Positions 34,715 through 46,421 of a stretch of DNA of 64,000 nt are shown one piece after another. The stretch is taken from contig JAWWNJ010000016.1 in the NCBI GenBank assembly GCA_037176885.1, positions 1,116,001 to 1,180,000 on the forward strand, read 5' to 3'. Each line of letters starts with the position of its first letter. Positions within the stretch are counted from its first letter, which is position 1. Made by a program: the position numbers and the translations under genes. This stretch comes from Favolaschia claudopus. Its lineage: Eukaryota; Basidiomycota; Agaricomycetes; Agaricales; Mycenaceae. A model generated the notes under the pieces. It made no database searches. It had not been told where the DNA came from and saw only the letters and a program-made list of their open reading frames with translations.

Positions 34715-36732
34715 ATGTCTTACCTCAATTTCATCCTCGCTGCTCTGGTAGGGCTCCCCGCCGTTGTTGTCTTCATCCACCTCGCCATATACCTCGTCGA
34801 TCCCTATGGCATCCGCAAGTATCCTGGCCCGTGGCTCGCAAAGTTCTCTGACGCGTGGCTGGGCTACATCTCCCAGCAAGGACACCGCTCAGAGGTAATC
34901 CATGAAATGCATCTCAAATACGGTACGGCGTGGTCTTGCATTGTACATTGTAATTAACGCGTACATAGGCCCCTTCATGCGCATTTCCCCGTCCGAAGTT
35001 TCGGTCGCCGACCCCGATTCCCTCGCCATCGTCTACGCTCACGGCAACGGCTCCCTCAAATCCACCTTCTACGATGCCTTCGTCTCCATCGAACGCGGCC
35101 TCTTCAACACTCGCGACCGGAAACAACACGCCCGCAAACGTAAAATAGTCTCCCACATCTTCTCCCAAAAGAGCGTCATCGAATTCGAGCCGCACATTCG
35201 GTTATACGTCAGCATGCTGCTAGGGCAGTGGGACCGGTTGTACGCGGGTGCGGTCAAGGGCGGGAGAGGAGACGATGGGGATGGTGGCTGGGTGGGACGC
35301 GCAGGGAGGCTTTGGCTCGACTGTTTGCCTTGTACGTCAATTCTCTTCATCTCCGTCTTCACTACACTCACGCCACTATTCTCCAGGGACAAACTACCTC
35401 GCTTTCGACATCATCGGTGACCTCGCCTTCGGTGCCCCCTTCGGCATGATTGAAGCCGGCCGCGACCGCGCCCCCGTCCCAATAACCGACCCCTCTTCCC
35501 CCTCCTCCCTCTCCTCGAAAGACGAAATCAAATACATCCCCGCCGTCGCCGTCCTCAACGGCCGCGGCGAATACTCCATGTCTATGGGCGTCCTCCCCGC
35601 CTTCATCCGCCCCATCATGAAGCGCTTCTTCCCGTGGTACGCGCGCGGGCTGCAGGACGTGCAGTATCTGGCGGGGATTGCGATCGTGGCGGTCAGCAAG
35701 CGGTTGGGGCAGCCGACGGATCGGGTGGATTTGTTGAGCAAGTTGCAGGCGGGGAAGGATGATAGTGGGAATCCGATGGGGAGGCCTGAGTTGACGGCGG
35801 AGGCGTTGACGTTGTTAATTGCGGGGTCGGATACGACGTCCAAGTGAGTATTGTGATTGTTTTCTGTGGATGAGAGGCTGATAAGTGCGAATGTATGCAG
35901 CTCGACCTGTGCGATTATCTACCACCTTGCGAAGAATCCCGAGAAGCAGGCGAAGCTGCATAAGGAGCTGGACGAGCAATTGGGTCTGGAAGATGAGCTG
36001 GTAGCGAATGCGGAGCAGGTGCGAATCATCCTCGGTCGTTTTTTTTGCGGTTTTTCGAATTACTAATACTGATCCTCATCCCAGGTCAAACGCCTACCAT
36101 ACCTCGACGCCTGCATCAACGAGGCCTTGCGGATCCACTCGACGAGCGCGCTGGGTCTACCGCGAGTCGTTCCTGAAGGTCCGTATGCTCTGCACGTTCT
36201 CCTGACCCCAGCTGATCCTCCTCACGCTACATAGGCGGCCTAACGATAAGCGAGCACGCCTTCCCCGCCGGCACCGTCCTCTCCGTGCCCAGTTACACCA
36301 TCCACCGCGATCCTGAGGTGTGGGGCGCAGATGTCGAGGCGTTCCGGCCAGAGAGGTGGTTCGAGGAGGAGAGGAAGGATGCGATGGCCAAGACGTTTAA
36401 TCCGTTTTCTGTTGGGCCGAGGTGCGTGTTGCTTTCTTTCGTCCCTTGTTCTTTTCGATACGCCGTTTCTGATATATAAACGCACTGCGAATAGAGCATG
36501 TGTAGGACGCAACCTCGCGTCACTGGAGCTGCAGATCATCGTAGCGTCGATATTGAGGAGGTATCATTTTGTGTTGGAGAATCCGGATGAGAATGTCAGT
36601 TCTCTTCTTTCCTCTTTTCAACGGATGCTGACGTGGATCGGAATATAGCTCGAGACGCGTGAGGGCTTTTTGCGCAAGCCGCTACGGTGCGATGTCGGGA
36701 TTCAGAGAAGGAATCAGGAGGTTCTGTTTTAG
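34715..36732 (+). CDS. Cytochrome P450, CYP53 family (benzoate 4-hydroxylase-like)
   Basis: ER-anchored monooxygenase; CYP53 enzymes para-hydroxylate benzoate and related aromatic acids. The start [18 protein letters not shown] is an N-terminal TM anchor; a 54-bp longer in-frame start at 34661 is less likely. Family-typical text follows: [75 protein letters not shown]. The I-helix is LIAGSDTTS, the ExxR is [19 protein letters not shown], the PERW region is [12 protein letters not shown], and the heme loop [16 protein letters not shown] keeps the cysteine ligand. Seven or so introns; stop at 36730-36732. A Gly/Asp-rich insertion ([20 protein letters not shown]) is present near residue 165. It converges with the Zn2Cys6 gene downstream. 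Confidence 0.88.
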
Positions 36733-37370
36733 ACTCAGGATCGGTCCGTTTTTGGCGTTGGGCCGAGTGCGGTGAGTAAAAGTAAAAGTATCGTGGAGGA
36801 CGGGATAGGACGGTTATGCGTGTGTATTTCATTTATTGTATTGTATATCAGGTGTACTTTCTATTGGAATGTTTCTTGATTTTACGCGCCGAGGATACGT
36901 ATAAGACAAACCTTGGAAGAGGTGGTATCTGGAAAGGGAGAATTTCCTGTTTTGGGATTCGTTGGGATCTCATCGATCTCATCGTCGAACGAACATGCAC
37001 GCGCTAAGAAAAAGTCCCTCACAATGTTTGACGCTTACGGATTAATATTCGTCTTCGGACAAATTAGTTCCGATGCTTTGCGTGAGCCAGCAAAATCGCA
37101 GCCAGGTGTGTCAGATAAAATCGGAAGAGATTAAGATTGTTATAATCGACCCTCATTTTGAATTTGGATATCAGTTGTATCCCCGAAGATCAAAAATCAG
37201 TGTAACAGTGAAGACGAGACAGTAGGCTCGTGTAGTAGTTGAGCTGGCTCCAGATCTCCCCGCATTACCACTTCCGCGAAACAAATTTGCCAATGCGGAG
37301 TCTCAGTCTCAGGTTCCGGAATTTCGCGAGCCCCAATTTCCCAGCAAACCTAGAAAGTTGGCATGTAAGG
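36733..37370. other. Convergent intergenic region
   Basis: About 640 bp between the 3' ends of CYP53 and the twin-Zn-cluster regulator. No gene was seen. Confidence 0.45.
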
Positions 37371-39250
37371 TCAGCGGGGAAACTTCAACGCGACCACACG
37401 GACCTCCAATGTACAGTCAAAATACTTGTGGTCGTCTGGAGTGAATGTGCGCGAGGTCTCCGCAATGACCTGTATGATTCCAGCGTGCTTTTGCCGCGCC
37501 GTAGCATTGAAGGGCGCAAATACGGCGTAGAGTTGAGCGAGGGAGGCGAGAACAACGATTGTGCTGCTCCGCAATAACAAATTCTGAACCTTGTGGACGC
37601 CGATACGATCCGACATGGCTGCCATCAAGGACTCCAGTTGCAGTTGAACGCATTTCGTGAACTGTATCCATCGTTCACCCCATCCGCTTGTCACCACATT
37701 ATCTAGAATCTTGTTAGTCGCTTCATTGTGTAGAGAACTCCGCAAATACTCTGCTGTATCGCCGTTTTCCACTCGTCCACAAGTTCCTGGGTCTCTCCGA
37801 AGACCAACACGCTTCTAGCGCGTACGAAATTTAGCTCGATTTGTCTGGGATTCCGCATCTGAAGCGGATACCTTAACGAAAAGACACTGAAGCCGAAAAC
37901 GAATGGAGCCTTACCGCAATCTGTCGAAATTTCGCGAAAATGGCCGTGGGCAGTTGGAGCGGTTGTTTCATGACAATTTTGCCGGCAAGCTGTAGATAGA
38001 CTAGCTGTGCCAGTGCAGAACGTCCCTCCGCTAGGCTGTCTTGAGGAAGTACGGCTGAGAGCGTCGGCAGATCGGACATCTCGTCTAATCCCAATACCGC
38101 TCCATGCCGCAGAGCGATATTGCAGGCGTTGCCGGTATATTCCGTGAATGCGCGCTCATTTGAGCGCTCCGCGAAGTACATTGCGAGCAGGTTGTAAACT
38201 TGAACGAGCGTCAGGGGATCGATTCTAGAGTCGGCGGGCAGGTTTTCCTGGGCATCGAGTAGTGCGAGGACGCGCGTGCGTTCCCGTGCTTCGCGCTGAA
38301 GGTATTCACATTGTTGCGAACTGTCTTGGCTTGCGAGGGCATATCCAAGAAGTTGGGCTAGTGAGATAAGTATCGGGTGGACGAGCGAGCCTGAAGAGTC
38401 TCCGGAGGCGATCGCTTCTCGCTTTTCGGTGTTTATGTTGAGTCCGAAGAAACAACAGCGGTTGAGGAATATGCTTCGCCTGAAGTCTGTTATTTTTCAG
38501 CGGTAGGGGAGAGAGAGAAAAATTACATAGCAGATAATTCTGCTGCAATATCGATGGGAGGAGTAACAGGGGCTGACTTTGAATCAATATGCCTGCACAT
38601 GGAAACTAAGCTAGAGACAAAACTAACCTTGCAGGGAACAGTGAACATCAACGAGGTTGGTGATTGCTTCGAGAAGGCCGCTGGAATTTTCTGGTGCGGC
38701 AACAGTATTGGAAAGTTCTACAGGCGCAGAACTCGCGTTGGCAATTGCTTCGTTGCCTGGCTCCTGAGCTCTTGCTTCGTTTTGCTGGTCGTGTTGAAAG
38801 AATTGATCTCGAGATTGGCATTCATCCGCATACGTGGTATCCTTGCACGTCATGCAAGGTCGGCCACCATCGCATTTCTGTATGCGCTGTGAGATATTGA
38901 AACGTCTGCGAGCATGCTGTTGGAAAATTACCCGTTTCCGTTTCCTACACATCTCGAGGTTCAGTTCCATTCCTTTACTTGCGATAATTACGATATTAAT
39001 ATTCACCGGCATCGAACACATGCGGCTCCTTTCGGCAGCTCCATGATCGCACGCATGGAGGGCTGTTCGTATTCGCAAACCAGGGTCTTTCGGGCGCGAG
39101 AACAGGAGCCGCAAGGTTTCAATCCGTCACATCGCTAAGACCAACGTGAAGTCACTCTACGACGCAGGTGGCGTGCTTCCAACCCACCACTTTGCGTTGG
39201 TGACAAGACCGACATGTCTGCGATTTCGTGCTGGCTGGTTGCAGAGACAT
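37371..39250 (-). CDS. Transcription factor with two tandem Zn2Cys6 clusters
   Basis: Nuclear DNA-binding regulator. The proposed start is MSLQPASTKSQTCRSCHQRK at 39250. Exon 1 (39188-39250) joins exon 2 (39007-39134) to give the first cluster, CRSCHQRKVRCDGLKPC then GSCSRARKTLVC. Exon 2 ends AACVRC; a 13-nt micro-exon (38932-38944) and exon 4 (from 38877) complete the second cluster, CVRCRKRKRKCDGGRPC then MTCKDTTYADEC. Both have spacing C-x2-C-x6-C-x5-C-x2-C-x8-C. Downstream are an Ala/Glu-rich linker, a middle-homology-like helical region (LVHPILISLAQLLGYALASQ, IDPLTLVQVYNLLAMYFAER, NIALRHGAVLGLD) and the C-terminal part ending VVALKFPR. Total about 500 residues. Regulation of the convergent CYP53 gene is possible but only inferred. 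Confidence 0.8.
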
Positions 39251-39781
39251 CGTGGTTGCGGAATAGAAAGATCGAGGGTGAGCGATATTCGGCCACGCGA
39301 GGTGGCGCTGATTGACAGCGGGTTTTTGAGATCGCCGATATGCCGATACTTCGGAACTGCCTTGACTAAGTTTATGGCTGCACGAAGAGACTGAATCGCA
39401 CCCTAGTCGTTGCTCCAATACAGGTACTTTCACTTTTCAAACCTTGTTCAGACCAAATTCAGACCAACGCATCAGCGCTGTTCAAATTGCCGGTCCTTGC
39501 CGGTGGTACTTAGTCAGACCTGCCTTCAAAGATAATCACGTATGCCGGCATGATGGGTAAGGAGATTCGCCATACGTAAAGTTCAACATGTAGTTGAGCC
39601 GTTCCCACTTTTGTTTGTTCCAGACTCGGAGCGACAACAGAGAAGTCATGAATTTTTTGGGTGATCACCACTGAAATGCTAGAGCACTGTGTTGTGTACA
39701 AATTTTGAATACGGTAGAGAATTTATTGAGAAACAATCGAATTGGCAACTTGAAGAGGCTACTATACTATTACTTCGTTAT
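39251..39781. other. Intergenic upstream of the regulator
   Basis: About 530 bp. It contains CAGACCAAATTCAGACCAACG at 39450-39470, a short imperfect direct repeat. No gene. Confidence 0.4.
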
Positions 39782-40969
39782 TCAAGCCATCGCTCCAGGG
39801 ACGCTCCGAGCCCTCAATTCTGCGGCGGCGTCAGTCATAGAGACACCTGTTGAACCAGCCTCTTGGCCAGAGGAGACTACAGAAGGAACACCAGTCGTGT
39901 CCGCCGCTGGAGGTCCGGAACTCGGAGCACCGGACGTTGACTCCGTACTGTGAGGCTCGGCAAACAAATCCTCCAAGCCCCGCAGCGCATCGCGCAGGAA
40001 TGGAGCCACCGCAGCACCCACGCCTTTCCTCGCCTCCCCTCCGCGTTTAGATACCAGCACGAAGATCACACCCGCGAGAACGATACCCTCGAGGCCGAGA
40101 ACCGAGCCTATGCTCAGAACCTTGAATACAATCTGGGCGACGGCAATAACGGGAGAGAGGAACCACAGGATGGTCCACTTGAACGGGTGCGGGGTGCGAT
40201 CGGAGCCGAAGATGAGGGGGTAGGCTTTGTGGTAGCGGACGGCGCGGGGGAGGAAGATGCGCGCGAGAGGGTTGCGGAGGAGGAGGAAGACGATGAGGAG
40301 CAAGGGCCAGTTAGCGCCTTTCTTTGAGCGGAATGAGCGCCGGAGGGCGCTGAATGGGCGGCGGAGTGAGAAACCACGCGAGAATGTGCGGGGAATGCCT
40401 TCGGAGGAGCCGGATTGGGCCGCGGCTGCGCCGGTTCTTGCGGACTCTGGGTAGAGTTGCGATCGACGAGAGATCAGGAAAGTAGTGGAAAGAGAGAAAA
40501 GGAAGGTGGCGGATAAAGCGACGAGTAAAGAAAGAACTGAATCAATCGGAAATCAGAGTCACGGCTTGACCGCAAAGTTCAAGCGAAGTACTGACCAAGC
40601 GCGAGAATAGTCGTGAAGAGGCCGACGACGGCGAGGTAGGAAGCAAAAAATACCAGAGATCTGCGGAGAAGAGAGTCAGCAGAAATAATTGGATCGATGC
40701 AAATATGATCTGCTCACACTGTAGACACCACAGGAATCAAACTGGTGGCTACGAAGATAGCGGCTACCATCTAGAATATAATTTAGCGCTAACGCAATAG
40801 AAGCACAGAGAAATAGCCCACAGTAGCGGTCGGATTCGTCTCATACGATCGCTCCAGGTACACTCTGGCTGGGCGCACATAATCAGAATTCAATCTAGGA
40901 AGTATGAGCCTTCCCTCTCGGCGATTTCAGCGAGAGCTCTTACCTCTCCACGTAACCGCCGAAATCCAT
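39782..40969 (-). CDS. Small membrane protein with hydrophobic hairpins
   Basis: Start MDFGGYVER at 40969, then after short introns LNSDYVRPARVYLERSYETN, MVAAIFVATSLIPVVSTV, and a strongly hydrophobic pair of segments (LVFFASYLAVVGLFTTILAL, SLLVALSATFLFSLSTTFLI). A basic loop (LRRPFSALRRSFRSKKG) leads to further TMs (LLLIVFLLLRNPLARIFLPR, ILWFLSPVIAVAQIVFKVLS, LEGIVLAGVIFVLVS) and a Ser/Thr/Gly-rich tail ending RARSVPGAMA. The paired hydrophobic hairpin recalls promethin/LDAF1-type lipid-droplet proteins, but the resemblance is general and I do not assign a function. Four or five introns; looks intact. Confidence 0.6.
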
Positions 40970-41019
40970 GTTCAAGAGATAAGCAACTTGAGTGAATGCG
41001 AGCTTTCAGAGTGTGAAAA

Positions 41020-41559
41020 GTGAGTATGAAGATGGAAGTGAAGACCAAGGAGGAGGACTCGGAGTCAATTGTTTATAAGTTGTGCTGCGGAACACGTATC
41101 ACGGACGGCTTCAGTGATGTGTGCAATTCAATTGAACGAACGCAGCGCTGCAATCTAGTATTATCTACTGCGGCCATCAAGACGTGGTGGGTGGCTGGGG
41201 TGTTAGTGGATAGAATTCATACGTGGCTCACTGGCAGCATTCGACTTGAGGTGCGTGGAAGCGAGAGGCAAAAATGGTTGGAATCATTCGATGCCGAGAT
41301 CCCGTCAAGCCATCATCAAAAGATCAATCGCAGTTTGAAGCGTTTCAACCAAGGTCCAACCAGTGAACCAGGACGCTTGCGGAGTATGTCGTATTCCACT
41401 GAAATAGCATCTGTTTTGCGCATCTTACTGCGTTCGAGCCTCTATTTTATTTTCTGCGCTGCCCATCAATTGAACTTGGAGTTCTTTCAGGCTGGTACGG
41501 CGATAGTCAACAAGAAGACATACCTTGCAGCCCGGCTCCTGAGTATCACTGAGGCCTGA
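41020..41559 (+). CDS. Orphan single-exon ORF, hypothetical
   Basis: A 179-codon uninterrupted frame (MSMKMEVKTKEEDSESIVYK to AARLLSITEA) starting only 51 bp from the divergent start of the membrane protein. No domain, signal or repeat is recognised; a hydrophobic patch occurs near residues 133-147 (VLRILLRSSLYFIFC). It does not overlap another gene, and its length is notable for chance. It remains unproven. Confidence 0.28.
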   Translation: MSMKMEVKTKEEDSESIVYKLCCGTRITDGFSDVCNSIERTQRCNLVLSTAAIKTWWVAGVLVDRIHTWLTGSIRLEVRGSERQKWLESFDAEIPSSHHQKINRSLKRFNQGPTSEPGRLRSMSYSTEIASVLRILLRSSLYFIFCAAHQLNLEFFQAGTAIVNKKTYLAARLLSITEA

Positions 41560-43400
41560 GAGTGCGTGTCGCTGTCGATCCGAGGTTCTATCAAACCACA
41601 ATATTCAATACTTACCTTGCGCAAACTGAAAGCCAAAAAATCAAATTCAACCAACTGAGTGAATCTTGTCTGGGCAAGTCCGCTTCAACGAAACATGAAG
41701 AGCTTACAGAATCGAACGTAGACTGAAGCCGTGGCGGTAATATTTGGCAACTCAATCAGCCACTAAATGAAAGTGAAATTCTATCCCCAGATACGGTCGA
41801 AATTGAGGCTCTCCGCGTCATAGTCACTCGAGTTTAAATGTTGAAGATCGCCGAAACGAAGACGAAGGATTTCTAGGAATGAGCTTGAAAAGAGCAGACT
41901 TGTCATGAGGGTTGAGATGGAAACTAAACAAGCGCGTACTTGGGTACTGTAGACAGACAGTCGAATATCTTTCTGCTGTGGAAGAGTTGGAGGCCGGATC
42001 TTGTGAGTGGTTGGCACGGGTCTGACGATGTTGAGAAGATCGACGCATGAATCTTCTTCTCCGCGGTGAAGCAAACAATCCGTTTTACGGCGACGACGCT
42101 CGACGCTGCTCCACTAGGCAGACTGGTCAATTTTCCGACCCCCATGTAGATAGTTGAGATGAATTCTTGGTGTCTGAACGGCTGATAATTCGTTGCTCGC
42201 AGGCAATTTGGCGTCAGGCCAGGATGAACAACAGGTCTTCAGTTGGAGGGAGGTATGGTAGAAGATACATCGATCGTGTATTCGCTTCAGTGTCGTTGTT
42301 TTCGATTTACTCCAAGGGTTTTCCTAAGATCGACGCCTAGCCCACCACACTCCCATTTCGCCCAGAGTTCAGTGCGCGGTCGACATTCGCCGGTCGAAGA
42401 TTTCATAAAGGTGTTGTGGGCAACGAGGCTGTGGAGCTCGAAGAAGCGCGAGTACCCAAGAAACGGAGAAAGGGTTGAGAGGATGGTACGTAGGGAGTTT
42501 GAGGAAGGAAAGTGTACAGCGCAATTGACACTAGAGAGACCCGTTATTTCGTCGCTCGTAAATTGTAGTATTGAACGGTGACCAGGTGAAGAATCTCAGT
42601 ATGCAGTCTCATTGCCACAGTCCAAGACGACGAAAGCTGGGCGACGCGGGCTAAACAGGGCTAAGCTATCCGCGACAGCCCGCTCGGAAGTTCTGCAAAA
42701 GCGACCCAATAGCAGCTGGTGGTAAATTTAAACCGACGGTAGCGAGCGAGAGCGAGCGGTTCAGAAGAGAAGCCTATTTTAGAAAATGTCGACATCATGC
42801 ATGGACACACGCCAAGCACATGTGTCACTGACAACGGTGAACGATGCCCATCTTTTCGAATTCGGCAGCTTGAACGGCGAGTTGTTTCCGGCGTCTGCTG
42901 CGGAGCCTTGGAATCGATGTCTTGGTTGAATCATCTTCGGGCTCTGGTGTGTTTCAAAGCCACTTTAGGTTTTCACCTCCCGAACCGTAGAGGCAGCCAA
43001 GGACTTGTGGTTGCCAGTCAGGCGATCAAATGCGTATTTTTGGACTTGGCTTCTTCGGTAAATTGTTATCAAAGCCTTGTGCGTTGTGCGGGCTGGCTAC
43101 AGGGTGTAGAGGGCAGTCTATAGCTTGTAAACGAGGGTAGAAGCAGCATATTGAGGTCGTAGAATACGATAATGGACCCGCAAGACGATGTGGACGGGAT
43201 TAACAGAGATGCGTGAGAGCGTGACAACTTGATGGAGGTGAAACGTGACCTAGTTGTGACGGATTTGCCATCAAGTGGTTGATCGTTTTTGACATTGACA
43301 ACAACGTTCGTTTTCGCCCCCTCGTCTCTTCCACTCCGTATACCCTCTAAAGGAGAAGCCCGCTGTATATCCTACACCGCGCTAACCCTCAACCACGAAA
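41560..43400. other. Gene-poor 1.8 kb
   Basis: Frames at 41781-42145 (minus), 42243-42581 (plus) and 42797-43123 (plus) show no recognisable domain. A minus-strand fragment near 41940-42060 (THKIRPPTLPQQKDIRLSVY) could be part of a small unknown or decayed gene. Nothing else was seen. Confidence 0.35.
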
Positions 43401-45175
43401 ATGCGCACCACCCTCTCTCTCTCCCTCGCTGCCCTCTTCCTCGGCGCAAGTGCGCGCACTGCCGAGGAGCAGAACGCCCTCTCTGGTCCGTTTGGTCGTC
43501 TGCAAGTCGAAGCACCCGACGCTGAGCTCACAGTTTTGTTTTCTATCTCTATCAGACCCCACCGCCGAGTGCGCCTGGTATGACTACCCGCCCGTAACCA
43601 ATGTCCTGGCCTCGTACCCCCCAATCGGTACACCCGTCAAGGGCATCATGCCCGGTGACTCGGCCGGTCAAGCCAAATTCGACTCCTTCAAGGCTAATAT
43701 CCCCAACATCGCGCCCAGGGTCTGTCTTGTTTTTGCTTACCTTCTCTGTAAATCGACTGCCTGCCTGACTGATTGACTTGGTATACACAGGGTGTCGACG
43801 GCGCTTTCGCTACCGATGCATTGAGCAAGTACGACAAGACCGACCCCGATTGCTGGTGGTCCTTCAGCACCTGTGCGCAGCCCAAACTCGCCGGTCTCAA
43901 GCCTGATATTTTCGATGTCCCTGAGGTGTGTAACATAGTTTTTCCGAGTGCCAGGGGCTTTTGCTTCGCCATGAAATCGCCGCCCGAATCTCACCGGATC
44001 CCACCTCCATTCTAGCCCCGCACCCTCGGTTACGGCTTTGACGACGGCCCCAACTGCTCGCACAATGCGTTTTACGACCTGCTCCAGCAGAACAAGCAGA
44101 AAGCCAGTGAGTTGCTCATCCACGCCTTGCGTTAGAGCACACCCATTGACATGACCTCCCAGCCATGTTCTTCATCGGCACCAACGTCGTCGCTGAGCCC
44201 CTTCAAGCCCTCCGCGCCGCTCAAGACGGCCACGAAATCTGTGTGCACACATGGTCTGTCCTCCTCTTTCTTCCTTTCCTCATCCTCACCCCACGCTAAC
44301 ACCCCACCCCCACCCTAGGTCCCACCGCGCCATGACCGCCTTTACCAACGAGCAAATCTTCGGCGAGCTCTGGTACACCATGCAGATCATCAAGGTCGTC
44401 ACAGGCTACACGCCCACCTGCTGGCGCCCCCCGCAAGGCGACGCTGACGACCGTGTGCGGTTCATCGCCCAGCAGCTTGGGTTGCAGAACATCATCTGGA
44501 AGCACGATACGTTTGATTGGCATGTGCCTGCGGGGCAGAGTACACCTGAGGAGGTGCAGAAGAATTATGATGATTTTATTGCGCTGGTTGGGAAGGGCGA
44601 GTTTGATCATGTGAGTGGTTTTATTTCCCCCTATTACGCTGTTTTCCTTCGAGTCGTCATATGGGGAGGACTATCGCTGACGAATCGATTTTCTAGGTTG
44701 GAGCGATCCTTCTCGCGCACGAGCTCGACAACTATACTATGCAGACGGCGATGGACAACTATGCTAAGCTCGTCAAGGCCTTTGACGTGCGTTCTTTCTC
44801 TCCCACTTTCGAGGATATTGGCTGACTTCCGGATGTAGCACGTTGTCCCCGTCGGTGTTGCGTTCAACAAGACGCAGCCCTACGTAGAGACCAACTTGAC
44901 GTTCCCGAACTTCCAGCAGTGTGAGTGGACTTGCCTTGATTTTTACTCTCGCTCACGCATTCCCCCACCCAGACATCTCCGGCCAATCCGGCGGCTCCTC
45001 AGGCACCCCCTCCGGCAGCGGTAAGCCCAGCGGCTCCGGCTCCCCCTCCAAGTCGGGCTCAGCAGCCAACCCGAGCAACACCACCGGGCAGCAAGGCGGG
45101 ATCAGCGCTGGTGTGTCGGTGAAGGCGCCGGCGGCGATGGCGCTTGCGCTCCTTGGCGCTGCTTTGGTGTTATAA
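43401..45175 (+). CDS. Chitin deacetylase 1 (CE4), GPI-anchored type
   Basis: Secreted polysaccharide deacetylase converting wall chitin to chitosan. Signal peptide MRTTLSLSLAALFLGASA; exon 1 joins at ALSDPTAECAWYDYPPV. The CE4 motifs are all present: motif 1 LGYGFDDGPN (the two metal/catalytic Asp), motif 2 HTWSHRAMT (both metal His), motif 3 CWRPPQGDADDRVR, motif 4 HDTFDW, motif 5 ILLAHELDN (catalytic His). The tail is Ser/Gly/Pro-rich (SGSGKPSGSGSPSKSGSA) and ends in a hydrophobic stretch (APAAMALALLGAALVL) typical of a GPI signal. About eight introns. The M35 protease lies next to it, with a second chitin deacetylase 5.4 kb further on. Confidence 0.9.
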
Positions 45176-46421
45176 TTTGTGTCAAGTGGTGATGACCGAC
45201 CCCGTCCGTCCGTCCTCGGGAGGAGTCTGTGACTTTCTCCGTCCGCCGCAGCTCAAGCTTGACTAATGTCTACCCACGACGTCGCATTTCATTTCAGTTC
45301 ATCGCATCGGATACATGCACAGACTACTCGACCGACCCCAGCCTACTTACTACATTACTACACTTATTCACTTACCCTTTTTCGTGTCGTCTGTTCGTCT
45401 GTCGCTGCATCTACATCATCATATACATACCTAGCATGGACTCTCTCCTACACATATCGAGCTCTTGCACGCATATGATATGGATTGGACTGAGACGGAC
45501 GACGACACCTTTTGTATACAGTTGTATACGCCTTACGCTCGTTTTTTGAAAGCGCTCTTTTTTGTATATAGGTTAATTGTAGGTAGGCGGGAGGAAGGAG
45601 GAAGAAAGAAGAAAATAATGATAGATGAGGGTTCTCGTCGCAATATGGAGGGAGGGTCCGATTTCGAGAAATAATTCGAAGAGGAATGCTATTGGATTTA
45701 GAGTTGGAGGAGGATTCGGATTTCGAGTGTGGATGCAACGATCGTCGACGAGCATGTGGGTTCGTTCGATGGCTGTGTGGAACGCCGACGGAGTTGGGGA
45801 AGCACACAATAATGAGCGAGGTAGGAATTGAGCGATGGGCGCGCGGCGATCAGGGCGATCGTTGAAATTGCCTAAAAAGGGTTTTTGAATGCCGGGTTGA
45901 GGACCGAGGTTCGAGAGAGTCAAGGCTGAAACAGTGAAAGTCTGAGAGCAGACGAGAAGTTGAGAGCGTTCCGGCGACTCGTCACAGCTTTCGGTATCCT
46001 TTAATCAGGACCCGGTCGATACTAATAAGGCATTACATTGAATTTCGGGCGCTGATCATCTGTTGAGAACTTTCAACTGTAAGTAGTCTGTTGGGCGCGG
46101 TCGACATCTAATAAAAGGCGCGACGAAGGCTCGTCCCAGAAATAGATATACATACAAAAGGCTTACAGTCTCGACCTCAATTCAAACATTTAGCAGCAAG
46201 GGCAACTCGGAATGTATATTCAACAGCACTAGAACTCAATCGGAGTGCACGGTGCGCTGTGTCACTGGCCGGTTGAATGGGAAGACTCGGAATGACAGGA
46301 GAAAATCATTTCAGAACTGTTTTAGATCTACACACGCAATGAAAACCAAGTACAAATTGAATCAACCCAGGCAGAATCTTCAATCAACCTTCAATAGGAC
46401 TTATACAACTCATTCGAGTCA
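45176..46421. other. Convergent intergenic region, 1.2 kb
   Basis: Between the 3' ends of chitin deacetylase 1 and the M35 protease. Overlapping short frames at 45448-45923 have no domain. The downstream zone at 45590-45660 is purine-rich. Confidence 0.4.

Noticed and set aside
38932..39114. Degenerate zinc cluster lacking the first cysteine
   Set aside because: This is an artefact of reading through introns. Splicing supplies all twelve cysteines of two clusters.
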